Made by a program: the position numbers and the translations under genes. Shown one piece after another: positions 1 through 7,238 of a DNA stretch of 19,141 nucleotides. The notes beneath the pieces are model-generated. The model saw only the letters and a list, made by a program, of their open reading frames with translations. It was not told the origin of the DNA and ran no database searches. Each line of letters begins with the position of its first letter. The stretch's first letter is position 1. This stretch comes from an uncultured Collinsella sp. (lineage in GTDB: Bacteria > Actinomycetota > Coriobacteriia > Coriobacteriales > Coriobacteriaceae), in contig UQSK01000034.1 in NCBI GenBank assembly GCA_900543605.1, positions 1-19,141 of the forward strand, read 5' to 3'.

Positions 1-38
1 ACGCGTCTCGTGGGCTCGGAGATGTGTATAAGAGACAG
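1..38 (+). other. Sequencing adapter remnant (Nextera/Tn5 read-2 adapter), not bacterial
   Basis: Bases 5-38 match the 34-base Nextera read-2 transposase adapter; 20-38 are the 19-base Tn5 mosaic end. Bases 1-4 (acgc) would then be the tail of an i7 index. The match to the adapter is from memory but the mosaic end is unmistakable. It is an untrimmed library artefact and marks a contig end. Confidence 0.95.
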
Positions 39-42
39 CCCT

Positions 43-96
43 ATATGTTGCAAAACACCCCCAAGCATATGTTCGAAAACACAATATGTTGTGTTT
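43..96. promoter_or_regulatory. Cluster of small dyads with motif TGTT-N4-AACA
   Basis: Two dyads of form TGTT-N4-AACA lie at 46-57 and 70-81, 24 bases apart, each preceded by ATA. A third ATATGTT at 84-90 forms the centre of an 8-bp inverted repeat (77-84 with 89-96). They look like operator half-sites, but no regulator or start codon can be tied to them because the contig ends here. Confidence 0.35.
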
Positions 97-101
97 ACAG
101 C

Positions 102-135
102 AACGGCGGGATGCCACCTGTGGCATCCCGCCGTT
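102..135. repeat. Perfect 15-bp inverted repeat (stem-loop)
   Basis: Arms 102-116 and 121-135 are perfect reverse complements around a 4-base loop. Neither strand continues into a T-run, so it is not a typical intrinsic terminator. It could be a repetitive extragenic palindrome. No gene is visible between base 39 and the end of the recombinase gene at 351. Confidence 0.6.
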
Positions 136-247
136 CAACCTCAACCTTCAAGTTGACCTTGAGGCGATTTTTGCGTCCCTTTACATGCCGTTCACATCGC
201 CCCCAAACTCCACCACCCAAGGCACGTGCGGCCCACCACCGCGGGCG

Positions 248-317
248 AAAAATGGGACGGGCCCCAGATTGCCCATGCGCGCGCAAAAGCACGCCGCGGC
301 AATCTGGGGCCCGTCCC
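248..317 (-). terminator. Intrinsic terminator of the pyrG-xer unit, 20-bp stem
   Basis: Arms 254-273 and 298-317 are perfect 20-bp reverse complements around a 24-base loop. Reading the minus strand, the stem is followed by an A and five T (248-252). It lies 34 bases after the recombinase stop codon. Confidence 0.8.
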
Positions 318-350
318 CAAATACCTATAAATATGCAGGCCAGCAATGTG

Positions 351-1292
351 TTAACGATGCGCCAGCGGGTGCGCCGCCAGATAGACCTCGGTCAGTTGCG
401 TACGATCGACATGCGTGTAGACCTGCGTGGTCGATATATCGGCATGTCCCAAGATCTCCTGTAGCACACGGAGGTCTGCGCCGCCCGCAAGCATATGGGT
501 GGCAAAGGAGTGACGCAGCGTATGGGGATGGAGTCCCACCAGCCCCACCTGGCGCCCGTAGCGCTCACAGATGGCATGGATGCCCTGGCGCGACAGACGG
601 CGGCCGTTCTTATTTAAAAAGACCGCCGAGGTCTCGGTTCCGCGGGCATGGGCCGCCAAGCGAGAACGCCCCTCAGTTACATAGAGCGTCAGAGCTCGCG
701 CCGCGCTTCCCACCAGCGGGGACAGGCGTTCCTTTGAGCCCTTACCGCGAACGAGTACAAAGCCATCGTCAATATGGATATCGCCCACATCGAGCCCCAC
801 CAACTCGCTCACACGCAAACCGCATCCGTAGAGCACTTCCAAGATGGCATGGTCGCGCAAGCCCATCTCGCCCTCGGGGAAGTCTTGATCGAGCAGCGCC
901 GAGACATCCTCCACCGATAGATACTCCGGCAAACGCTCAGCCTTTTTAGGCAGGCGCAACGCCGCCGTTGGATTTTGGGCCACAGCCCCATCGCGCACCA
1001 AAAAGGCATGCAGGCCCTTCACGGCCGCAAGCGCACGCTCCACCGAGGCATCGGAATAGCCCCCATCGCGACGGTCGGCGACAAAGCCCTCAACGACCCG
1101 ACGGGTCACCTCTTCAAAAGACACAATACCCGCCCGCTCCAGATAGGCGCAGTACGTCGTCAGGTCACGACGATATGCCGCAATCGTGTTGCGCGCCAAA
1201 CCCCGCTCGACCGCGAGGTAATCGAGATACTCCCCCGCCGCCACGGCGAGCGATGAGGGAGCGGCTTCGGTATGTTCCTTATTCGCCGGCAC
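351..1292 (-). CDS. xerD: Site-specific tyrosine recombinase, XerC/XerD type
   Basis: A 313-residue protein of normal Xer length. An N-terminal core-binding SAM-like domain (about residues 15-105) is followed by the catalytic domain with the full set of active residues: Arg160 (GLRVSEL), Lys184 (RGKGSKER), His257-x-x-Arg260 (HTLRHSF), His283 (LGHADI) and nucleophile Tyr292 (TQVYTHV). Such enzymes resolve chromosome dimers at dif with FtsK. XerC and XerD cannot be separated with certainty here; XerD is favoured because pyrG neighbours xerD in other actinobacteria. The GTG start at 1292 lies 2 bases past the pyrG stop, suggesting translational coupling. The frame stays open upstream into pyrG, but that part is a shadow. 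No Met occurs in the first 60 residues, so the exact start is uncertain. Confidence 0.93.
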   Translation of the reverse strand: MPANKEHTEAAPSSLAVAAGEYLDYLAVERGLARNTIAAYRRDLTTYCAYLERAGIVSFEEVTRRVVEGFVADRRDGGYSDASVERALAAVKGLHAFLVRDGAVAQNPTAALRLPKKAERLPEYLSVEDVSALLDQDFPEGEMGLRDHAILEVLYGCGLRVSELVGLDVGDIHIDDGFVLVRGKGSKERLSPLVGSAARALTLYVTEGRSRLAAHARGTETSAVFLNKNGRRLSRQGIHAICERYGRQVGLVGLHPHTLRHSFATHMLAGGADLRVLQEILGHADISTTQVYTHVDRTQLTEVYLAAHPLAHR

Positions 1293-1294
1293 CC

Positions 1295-2956
1295 TTAGTC
1301 CGTAGCGAGGTTCATGGGCGTCACCTGCAGGCGATCGACACCCTCGTGCTGGCCGATCGAAGCGCGCACGAACTCGCGGAACAGCGGCTGCGGGTTGGTC
1401 GGGCGGCTCTTGAACTCGGGGTGAGCCTGGGTTGCCACATACCACGGATGCACGTCGCGCGGCAGCTCGACCATCTCGACCAGGCGCTCGTCGGGCGACA
1501 GACCCGAGATAACCAAGCCGGCGTCCTCGAGCTGGTCGCGGAAGGCGTTGTTGAACTCAAAGCGGTGACGGTGACGCTCGTAGACGAGCTCCTCGCCATA
1601 TGCCTCGCGAGCGAGGGTATCGGCGGCGAGCTTGCACGGATAGGCGCCCAGGCGCATGGTGCCGCCCTTCTCGGTCACGTCCTCCTGCGAGCTCATCAGA
1701 TCGATGACGCTAAACGGGCCGTCCGGATCGAACTCGGAGGAGCTGGCGCCGGCAAGGCCGACGACGTTGCGGGCGAACTCGCACACGGCCACCTGCATAC
1801 CCAGGCAAATGCCCAGATACGGAATCTTGTGCTCACGGGCAAACTCGGCCGCGAGGATCTTGCCCTCCAGGGCGCGCTTGCCAAAGCCGCCGGGGACCAG
1901 GATGCCCGAAGCGTCGCCCAGAACCTCGGAGACATTCTGCTCGTCGAGGCTCTCGCCGTCGACCAGCTGGACGTCCACATGGCGATCGTAGAAGACGCCC
2001 GCATGGTGCAGGGCCTCGATAACCGACAGGTACGCATCGGGCAGCTGCGTGTACTTGCCCACGACGGCGATCTTCACCTTGTCGGCGTGATGGTTGGCGT
2101 GATTCTGTTTGCGCAGGAACTCGTTCCACTCGCTCATGTCGCGCTCACGCGGATCCAGACCCAGGCGCTCGCAAATGCGCAGGTCAAAGTCCTGCTCGGC
2201 AAGCAGCTGCGGAACATCGTAAATGCTCGCGCAATCCTCGTTGGTAAAGACACAATCGGTGTCGACGTCGCAGAAGCTTGCGATCTTTCCGCGGATAGCG
2301 TCATCGATATGGTGGTCGGAGCGCAGCACGATGATATCGGGCTGGATACCAAAGCTGCGGAGCTCCTTGACGGAATGCTGCGTGGGCTTGGTCTTGACCT
2401 CGTGGGCGGCGGCGATATAGGGAACGAGCGACACGTGGATGTAGCAGACGTTCTCGGGGCCGGCCTCCTTGCGGTACTGGCGGATGGCCTCGACAAACGG
2501 CTGCGACTCGATGTCGCCGATCGTGCCGCCCAGCTCGGTGATGACCACATCGGAGCCGGTTTGCTCCTCAATGCGGCGGAACTTGTCCTTAATGGCATTG
2601 GTGACGTGGGGAATCACCTGCACGGTACCGCCCAAAAAGTCGCCGCGACGCTCACGGGCGATTAGGCTTTTGTAGATGGCACCGGTCGTAAAGTTGGAAT
2701 CGCGGGTCAGGTTCTCATCAATAAAGCGCTCGTAATGACCCAGGTCCAGGTCGGACTCGTAACCATCCTCGGTAACGAAGACCTCACCATGCTGGAAGGG
2801 GCTCATGGTACCGGGGTCGACGTTCAGATACGGGTCGGCCTTCTGCATCGTTACTTTGTAGCCACGCGACTTGAGCAGACGGCCCAGCGAGGCCGCGGTG
2901 ATACCCTTGCCCAGGGACGAAACCACGCCACCGGTTACGAACACATGCTTGGTCAT
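1295..2956 (-). CDS. pyrG: CTP synthase (glutamine hydrolysing)
   Basis: 553 residues, full length. It makes CTP from UTP, ATP and glutamine in the cytosol. The N-terminal synthetase domain (1-270) starts with the nucleotide-binding GGVVSSLGKG and contains QKADPYLNVDPGTM and ELGGTIGDIES. The C-terminal class I glutamine amidotransferase domain (about 295-535) has the oxyanion loop PGGFG, nucleophile Cys384 in GICLGMQ, and His512/Glu514 in AHPEFKSRP. It is the first gene of a unit with the Xer recombinase, whose start follows the stop by 2 bases. The ATG is preceded by a modest AGGTAA Shine-Dalgarno. A wHTH gene lies upstream, separated by that gene's terminator. Confidence 0.98.
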   Translation of the reverse strand: MTKHVFVTGGVVSSLGKGITAASLGRLLKSRGYKVTMQKADPYLNVDPGTMSPFQHGEVFVTEDGYESDLDLGHYERFIDENLTRDSNFTTGAIYKSLIARERRGDFLGGTVQVIPHVTNAIKDKFRRIEEQTGSDVVITELGGTIGDIESQPFVEAIRQYRKEAGPENVCYIHVSLVPYIAAAHEVKTKPTQHSVKELRSFGIQPDIIVLRSDHHIDDAIRGKIASFCDVDTDCVFTNEDCASIYDVPQLLAEQDFDLRICERLGLDPRERDMSEWNEFLRKQNHANHHADKVKIAVVGKYTQLPDAYLSVIEALHHAGVFYDRHVDVQLVDGESLDEQNVSEVLGDASGILVPGGFGKRALEGKILAAEFAREHKIPYLGICLGMQVAVCEFARNVVGLAGASSSEFDPDGPFSVIDLMSSQEDVTEKGGTMRLGAYPCKLAADTLAREAYGEELVYERHRHRFEFNNAFRDQLEDAGLVISGLSPDERLVEMVELPRDVHPWYVATQAHPEFKSRPTNPQPLFREFVRASIGQHEGVDRLQVTPMNLATD

Positions 2957-3011
2957 ATTGAGTTACCTGCGCTTCCCGTAGAAGTTGTTTATCCACATCT
3001 TACGGGTCTTC

Positions 3012-3017
3012 ATTGTA
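3012..3017 (-). promoter_or_regulatory. Possible -10 box for pyrG (TACAAT)
   Basis: TACAAT on the minus strand, 55 bases before the pyrG ATG and downstream of the preceding gene's terminator. No good -35 at 16-18 bases; a TTGCGA sits 20 bases upstream. Weak call. Confidence 0.3.
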
Positions 3018-3079
3018 ATACTCGCGCCGCGGACCGTTCGCAATTTTTCTCGCGTGCGATTGCATTTCTCAATCTTGAA

Positions 3080-3110
3080 ACAAAACGCCGCCCGGTTTCC
3101 CAGGCGGCGT
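3080..3110 (-). terminator. Terminator of the small winged-helix gene
   Basis: Arms 3085-3092 and 3103-3110 (ACGCCGCC/GGCGGCGT) with a short loop. On the minus strand the stem runs into TTTTGTTTC. It begins 24 bases after the wHTH stop and separates that gene from pyrG. Confidence 0.75.
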
Positions 3111-3134
3111 CGCTATGGCAAGGGTTACATGCTG

Positions 3135-3473
3135 CTATCGATCAGCAACCTCGTCCTCAAGCATTTCTTGAACGAGCATGCCGGTACGGACGCCCTCAAG
3201 ATACCACTCGCCACGTTCGGTGAGGCAAATGCCATTTGCAAGCTGACCGCCGTCGTCGCTATAACGCGAGACGACATCAATCATGCCTTCGGAATCCAAG
3301 CGATCGATTGCGGCGCGGGCACGATACGGCGAAACCCCCACGCGCTCGGCAAGCGTTTTGCGCGAGAAACCATACGGCCCGCCATTGTCTTCGGTTTGCT
3401 GGTCGATCTCCATCAACACCAGCACCTCGACACGCTTCATATCGTTGACACTCGCACGACCCTTGCCCGCCAT
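3135..3473 (-). CDS. Small winged helix-turn-helix DNA-binding protein
   Basis: 112 residues. Residues 14-24 form a first helix, 36-62 a helix-turn-helix (FSRKTLAERVGVSPYRARAA, then IDRLDSEGMI) and 64-86 a wing. This resembles MarR/PadR-like wHTH proteins, but I do not recognise a specific family. The acidic C-terminus (EMLEDEVADR) may mediate dimerisation. The ATG at 3473 is chosen because it has a strong GAGGGGG Shine-Dalgarno 6 bases upstream; an in-frame start at 3527 would add 18 residues without such a site. It is a single-gene unit with its own terminator. A role as a local transcription regulator is inference; targets are unknown. Confidence 0.8.
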   Translation of the reverse strand: MAGKGRASVNDMKRVEVLVLMEIDQQTEDNGGPYGFSRKTLAERVGVSPYRARAAIDRLDSEGMIDVVSRYSDDGGQLANGICLTERGEWYLEGVRTGMLVQEMLEDEVADR

Positions 3474-3590
3474 AGCAGCCCCCTCAAACCGAGCACGAGC
3501 ATCTAACGCGCCGTGCGCGACCGACACACCTCACGATGGCAGGTAATATCCATCATGCGGCATCCCGCTAAGGATGAAACAGTTACGGTT

Positions 3591-3596
3591 ATTGTA
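3591..3596 (-). promoter_or_regulatory. Possible -10 box for the wHTH gene (TACAAT)
   Basis: TACAAT within TATACAAT on the minus strand, about 118 bases before the chosen start. A recognisable -35 is absent. The 3528-3660 spacer is otherwise featureless and AT-rich. Confidence 0.3.
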
Positions 3597-3662
3597 TACC
3601 GCTCAAATTGTTTCTAGGCAGGTAAACGGCTATTTTTCGCCGAAATAGGCGCTTTATTGATC

Positions 3663-3695
3663 AAAAAGCCGTACCGGGCGCTAACCCGATACGGC
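3663..3695 (-). terminator. Intrinsic terminator of the UPF0371 gene
   Basis: Arms 3668-3678 and 3685-3695 (GCCGTACCGGG/CCCGATACGGC, one mismatch pair) with a 6-base loop, followed on the minus strand by five T (3663-3667). Lies 34 bases after the stop codon. Confidence 0.88.
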
Positions 3696-3729
3696 CAAAA
3701 TGCAATGCAATTACCGCGGTGCTTCAAAC

Positions 3730-5211
3730 TTAGCGATGGAAGAAACCACGGCGCTCAAACTTGGGCTCGCAGCACACGTTGATACCCAGTTTGCGCAGTA
3801 CCGTCTCGTCCGTCGGCGAGATAATCACGCTAAAGAAGGCATCGCAACCGCGCAACTGCTCCAGGCCCGAAAGGACGCGAGCGGCCGTCTCACTCGTGGC
3901 CGAGGTGATCGACAGCGCCATAAGCGTCTCGTCGGTGTGGAGGCGCGGGTTTTTGCTGCCCAGGAAATGCGTCTTGAGCTTGCTGATGGGCTCGATCGCC
4001 TCATCGCTGATGACCTCGAGCTCAAGGTCGACGCCCGAGACATGCTTGAGGGCGTTCATAATGAGCGAACTTGCGGCGCCCAGGCGCGTGGAGGTCTTAC
4101 CGGTCACCACGGAGCCATCGGGCATGACCATGGCACCCACGGGACCACCCGTCAGCTGCTCCCTGGTGAGGGCCGCCGAGCGTGCCGGTGAGTAGTTCTT
4201 ATCGATGCCGGCTTTCTTCATAATAATCTTGAGACGGTCGACTTGCTCATCGCCCACGCCGGTACGGCGCACATTTTCGACCGCGGTAAAGTAGCGGCGG
4301 ACGATCTCCATTTTGGAAGCGTCGCGGCAGGCATCGTCATCGGTGATGGCAAAGCCGACCATATTGACGCCCATGTCCGTAGGGCTCTGGTAGGGGCTCT
4401 TGCCCAGGATCTTTTCCATCAGGGCACGGACCACCGGGAAGGCCTCGACGTCACGGTTGTAGTTGACCGTGGTCTTGTTGTAGGCCTCAAGGTGGAACGA
4501 ATCGATGATATTGGCGTCGTCGAGGTCAGCCGTGGCGGCCTCATAGGCGATGTTGACCGGATGCGTGAGGGGCAGATTCCAGACCGGGAAAGTCTCGAAC
4601 TTGGCGTAGCCGGCGGCGGTGCCGTGCTTGTGCTCGTGATAGAGCTGAGACAGGCAGGTGGCGAGCTTGCCTGAGCCGGGGCCGGGAGCGGTGACCACGA
4701 CGAGCGGACGAGTGGTCTCGACAAACTCATTCTTGCCATAGCCGTCGTCGGACACGATCAGGTCGACGTCGTGCGGATACCCCTCGATGGGATAGTGCAG
4801 CTTGGCGGGAATACCGAGCGCGTTCAGGCGGTTGCGGAATACATCGGCAGCGGGCTGGCCGGCGTACTGGGTGATGACCACAGCCGCGACGGCAAAGCCG
4901 TTGCCGCGGAACAGGTCAACCAGGCGCAGCACATCCTCGTCATAGGTAATACCAAGGTCACCACGAGCCTTGTTTTTCTCGATGTGGTTCGCGTTGATCG
5001 CGATGATAACCTCGACATCGTCGGCGATGCTCTTGAGCATGCGGAACTTGCTGTCCGGTTCAAAACCCGGCAGCACACGGCTCGCATGATAGTCATCGAA
5101 CAGCTTACCGCCAAACTCCAAATAGAGCTTGCCACCAAACTGCGAGATGCGCTCCTTAATGTGAGCAGCCTGCAGCTCGATATACTTCGCGTTGTCGAAA
5201 CCCTGGCGCAT
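3730..5211 (-). CDS. UPF0371 / DUF1846 family protein
   Basis: 493 residues, the usual size for this conserved bacterial family whose biochemical role is not established. Family hallmarks seen: KYIELQAAHIKERI and GKLYLEFGGK near the N-terminus, the Asn/Arg-rich ANHIEKNKARGDLGITYD, and a glycine-rich P-loop-like TAPGPGSGK (about residues 174-182) followed by LATCLSQLYHEH. The P-loop-like segment hints at nucleotide binding, which is inference. The ATG at 5211 has a GGGAG Shine-Dalgarno 7 bases upstream; a TTG at 5235 would add 8 residues but lacks one. It is monocistronic, with its own promoter-like TATAAT at 5251-5256 and its own terminator, between the wHTH gene and the arginine locus. Confidence 0.93.
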   Translation of the reverse strand: MRQGFDNAKYIELQAAHIKERISQFGGKLYLEFGGKLFDDYHASRVLPGFEPDSKFRMLKSIADDVEVIIAINANHIEKNKARGDLGITYDEDVLRLVDLFRGNGFAVAAVVITQYAGQPAADVFRNRLNALGIPAKLHYPIEGYPHDVDLIVSDDGYGKNEFVETTRPLVVVTAPGPGSGKLATCLSQLYHEHKHGTAAGYAKFETFPVWNLPLTHPVNIAYEAATADLDDANIIDSFHLEAYNKTTVNYNRDVEAFPVVRALMEKILGKSPYQSPTDMGVNMVGFAITDDDACRDASKMEIVRRYFTAVENVRRTGVGDEQVDRLKIIMKKAGIDKNYSPARSAALTREQLTGGPVGAMVMPDGSVVTGKTSTRLGAASSLIMNALKHVSGVDLELEVISDEAIEPISKLKTHFLGSKNPRLHTDETLMALSITSATSETAARVLSGLEQLRGCDAFFSVIISPTDETVLRKLGINVCCEPKFERRGFFHR

Positions 5212-5250
5212 GTATGGCTCCCGTCCCGTTTCCAATTAATGTTCTAGGCG

Positions 5251-5256
5251 ATTATA
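5251..5256 (-). promoter_or_regulatory. -10 box of the UPF0371 gene (TATAAT)
   Basis: A perfect TATAAT on the minus strand, 39 bases before the ATG. The -35 region is poor (TGCGTT at 18 bases). Confidence 0.5.
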
Positions 5257-5281
5257 ACGGAGCAGACCCTCCCCAACGCAC

Positions 5282-5304
5282 TTCCCCTGTACCAACAAGG
5301 GGAA
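5282..5304. repeat. Short stem-loop near the UPF0371 promoter
   Basis: TTCCCCT (5282-5288) pairs with AGGGGAA (5298-5304). No T-run follows. It is part of the run of hairpins that fills 5282-5612. Confidence 0.45.
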
Positions 5305-5360
5305 CGTCGCAGGTTGAGCATAAGTCAGCGAGCGACGTCCAGGACGTACAAGTTGGCATG

Positions 5361-5402
5361 AAAAAGGCAAGGCATAGACCTTTTGGTCATGCCTTGCCTT
5401 TT
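5361..5402 (-). terminator. Likely terminator of the arcA1-argF-transporter operon
   Basis: Arms 5362-5375 and 5389-5402 are 14-bp perfect complements, with an inner GACC/GGTC pairing and a TTTT loop. On the minus strand the stem ends in TTTTT. It is the only hairpin of the 5282-5612 array with a T-run. A flanking CGTCC-A-GGACG palindrome near 5340 recurs as CGTCCTGGACG at 5417-5427, able to form an outer stem. Confidence 0.6.
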
Positions 5403-5444
5403 GAATGACAAATTGTCGTCCTGGACGGCGCGCAGCGTCGACTG

Positions 5445-5612
5445 GTTGCGCGGTTCGTAGAACCGCGCAACATGAGAGCGCCCCCTCCCGCGCACGGAAC
5501 GGGAGGGGGCTAAAGGTAGGAGTCTACCGGTGGGTTGACCCCACCGGACTGACGATGACCAGATGATCCTTTACAGGATCGTCAAGGTTTCCGTGGGGTA
5601 CCCGTTGGGTAC
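5445..5612. repeat. Array of five consecutive stem-loops in the operon 3' region
   Basis: Perfect or near-perfect hairpins follow the transporter stop codon: 5598-5603/5607-5612 (GTACCC/GGGTAC), 5565-5570/5575-5580 (GATCCT/AGGATC), 5527-5534/5540-5547 (CCGGTGGG/CCCACCGG), 5480-5490/5500-5510 (11 bp) and 5445-5456/5460-5471 (12 bp with a 3-base loop). None has a T-run. They probably act as RNA stability or processing structures, or are repetitive extragenic palindromes. No gene is seen in 5257-5612. Confidence 0.7.
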
Positions 5613-7091
5613 TTAGAGCAACACGCAGGCGACGGTCAGGATGATGGCGCAGACGACAGAGAGCGCGACGATGAGCTTAAGGGCAAACTTGAGCCAGGTC
5701 GTCCACTCGATCTTGGCCAGGGCGAGACCGCCCATGATGGCGCCGGAGGTCGGGGTGAACAGGTTCACGACACCGATGGCGGCGGAGAAGATCATGACCA
5801 TGACCTCGGGCGAGAAGCCGAGCTTAACAGCCAGCGGTCCCATGATGGGCATGGAGACAGTGGCCATACCGGAGGTCGAGGGGATCAGGAAGGACAGGCC
5901 GAAGTAGACCAGGAAGCTCATGGGAGCGAAGATCACGCCGGACAGGCCAGCCAGGGCATTGGCGGCAGCGTCGAGGACGTAGACGTCGAGGCCGGTGTTA
6001 GCCATGAGGACGGAGATACCACGGGCGAGAGCGATGACGAGAACAACGGACATCATGTCGGCAGCGCCGGTGATGAAGGTGTTGACGATCTGCTTCTCGG
6101 ACAGGCCACCGATGATACCGATCAGGATAGCCATGAGGAAGAACCAGGTGGAAGCCTCGTCGAAGTACCACTGGCCAATGGGCAGGCCGGTGATCAGGGC
6201 AGACCAGCCCTGGACGACGGCGTTACCGTCGGCATCGTAGACAGCACCAGCGTCAAAGAAGTTGGCGACGCCCTCGTTGAGGTCGGCCAGCGGGATGAAG
6301 CCGACGATCATGACGACGAAGGTGAAGGCGAAAGCGATCAGAACACCCTTCTGACGACCGGTGAGCTTGACCTCCTTGTGGACCTCAGAAGCAGCCTTGC
6401 CATGTGCCTCTTCGGCGGCCTTGAGCTCCTGCATCGAAAGGATGGTAGAACCCTTGTCAGCCTTGACCTTCTTGGCATAGTTCATCACGAAGACGATGGA
6501 CATAGCGGTAGTGACAATCCACAGGACGGCACCGAGGCCGATGATGATGGACTGGTTCACGGCAATGTCAACGCCGGTCAGAGCGTCGACGGCAGCGCCG
6601 ACGGCGAACGGGTTAACCGTGGAGCCCAGGCAGCCGCAGCCAGCGCCGAGCAGGACGGTAGCGGCACCGACCATCGGGTCGAAGCCGGCAGCCATCATGG
6701 TAGCGGCAAGCAGGGCGTAGAAGGGAACGGTCTCCTCGCACATACCATAGGTGGTACCACCGAGGGAGAAGATGAGCATCAGCACGGGAATGAGCATGAT
6801 CTCGTTGCCCTTAAGCTTCTGCACCAGGACGGCGATGCCGTTGTCCAGAGCGCCGGTCTCGGTCATCATGCCGAGGAAGCCGCCCAGGATCATAACGAAG
6901 AGGCAGACGGGCAGAGCGTCAGCGAAGCCCTTAATCGGGGCGGTGCAGAAATCGCTCAGACGGGCGGCAGTAACCGCGCCGCCGGACGTGCCGGAGACGA
7001 TAACGGTAATTACTGCAACAATTGCCAGCAGAGCTAGAAGAATGGTGAACGATGAAGGCATACCGCGCTTTTTCTTAGCGGTCTCAGTCAT
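5613..7091 (-). CDS. YfcC family (DcuC superfamily) transporter, probable arginine/ornithine antiporter
   Basis: 492 residues with about twelve hydrophobic segments (for example 15-34, 60-76, 98-112, 140-156, 180-202, 248-268, 316-329, 345-363, 383-402, 428-446, 468-491) and a charged cytoplasmic loop at 203-247. Conserved stretches include GAGCGCLGSTVNPFAVGAA (149-167), FLIPSTSGMATVSMP (401-415) and TPTSGAIMGGLALAKIEW (446-463). Family members are named C4-dicarboxylate carriers, but YfcC-type proteins in arc operons act as ArcD antiporters swapping ornithine for arginine. That role is inferred here from position as last gene after arcA and argF. The ATG at 7091 is chosen for an AAGGGGGG Shine-Dalgarno 9 bases upstream; ATG codons at 7118 and 7100 are less well placed. 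Confidence 0.9.
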   Translation of the reverse strand: MTETAKKKRGMPSSFTILLALLAIVAVITVIVSGTSGGAVTAARLSDFCTAPIKGFADALPVCLFVMILGGFLGMMTETGALDNGIAVLVQKLKGNEIMLIPVLMLIFSLGGTTYGMCEETVPFYALLAATMMAAGFDPMVGAATVLLGAGCGCLGSTVNPFAVGAAVDALTGVDIAVNQSIIIGLGAVLWIVTTAMSIVFVMNYAKKVKADKGSTILSMQELKAAEEAHGKAASEVHKEVKLTGRQKGVLIAFAFTFVVMIVGFIPLADLNEGVANFFDAGAVYDADGNAVVQGWSALITGLPIGQWYFDEASTWFFLMAILIGIIGGLSEKQIVNTFITGAADMMSVVLVIALARGISVLMANTGLDVYVLDAAANALAGLSGVIFAPMSFLVYFGLSFLIPSTSGMATVSMPIMGPLAVKLGFSPEVMVMIFSAAIGVVNLFTPTSGAIMGGLALAKIEWTTWLKFALKLIVALSVVCAIILTVACVLL

Positions 7092-7192
7092 GGTTCTCAT
7101 CCCCCCTTCATAAATCATTTAACTTTCTCGCGCGAAGCGGATCTTCCGTGCCGTGCCCACCGCCCGACGCGAGATATTTACCAGGCAAAGCC

Positions 7193-7222
7193 GCTCGGGG
7201 TGTGCAGCAATACACCCCGAGC
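7193..7222 (-). repeat. Intercistronic stem-loop between argF and the transporter gene
   Basis: GCTCGGGGTGT (7193-7203) and ACACCCCGAGC (7212-7222) are perfect 11-bp complements. No T-run follows on the minus strand, so read-through, processing or 3'-end protection of the upstream message is more likely than full termination. Confidence 0.6.
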
Positions 7223-7238
7223 GAGATGCTAGATGCTC

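Noticed and set aside
5..38. Tn5 mosaic end as a sign of a natural transposon
   Set aside because: The full adapter sequence precedes it, so it derives from library preparation.
95..346. 83-codon minus-strand open frame downstream of the recombinase gene
   Set aside because: It runs through the two hairpins and the terminator, has no Shine-Dalgarno, and its composition reflects the palindromes.
968..2665. Plus-strand 565-codon open frame over pyrG
   Set aside because: Antisense shadow of pyrG; no Shine-Dalgarno and no recognisable domain, while pyrG is complete with all catalytic motifs.
5445..5612. CRISPR array
   Set aside because: The hairpins differ in sequence and spacing; there is no constant repeat and no cas gene.
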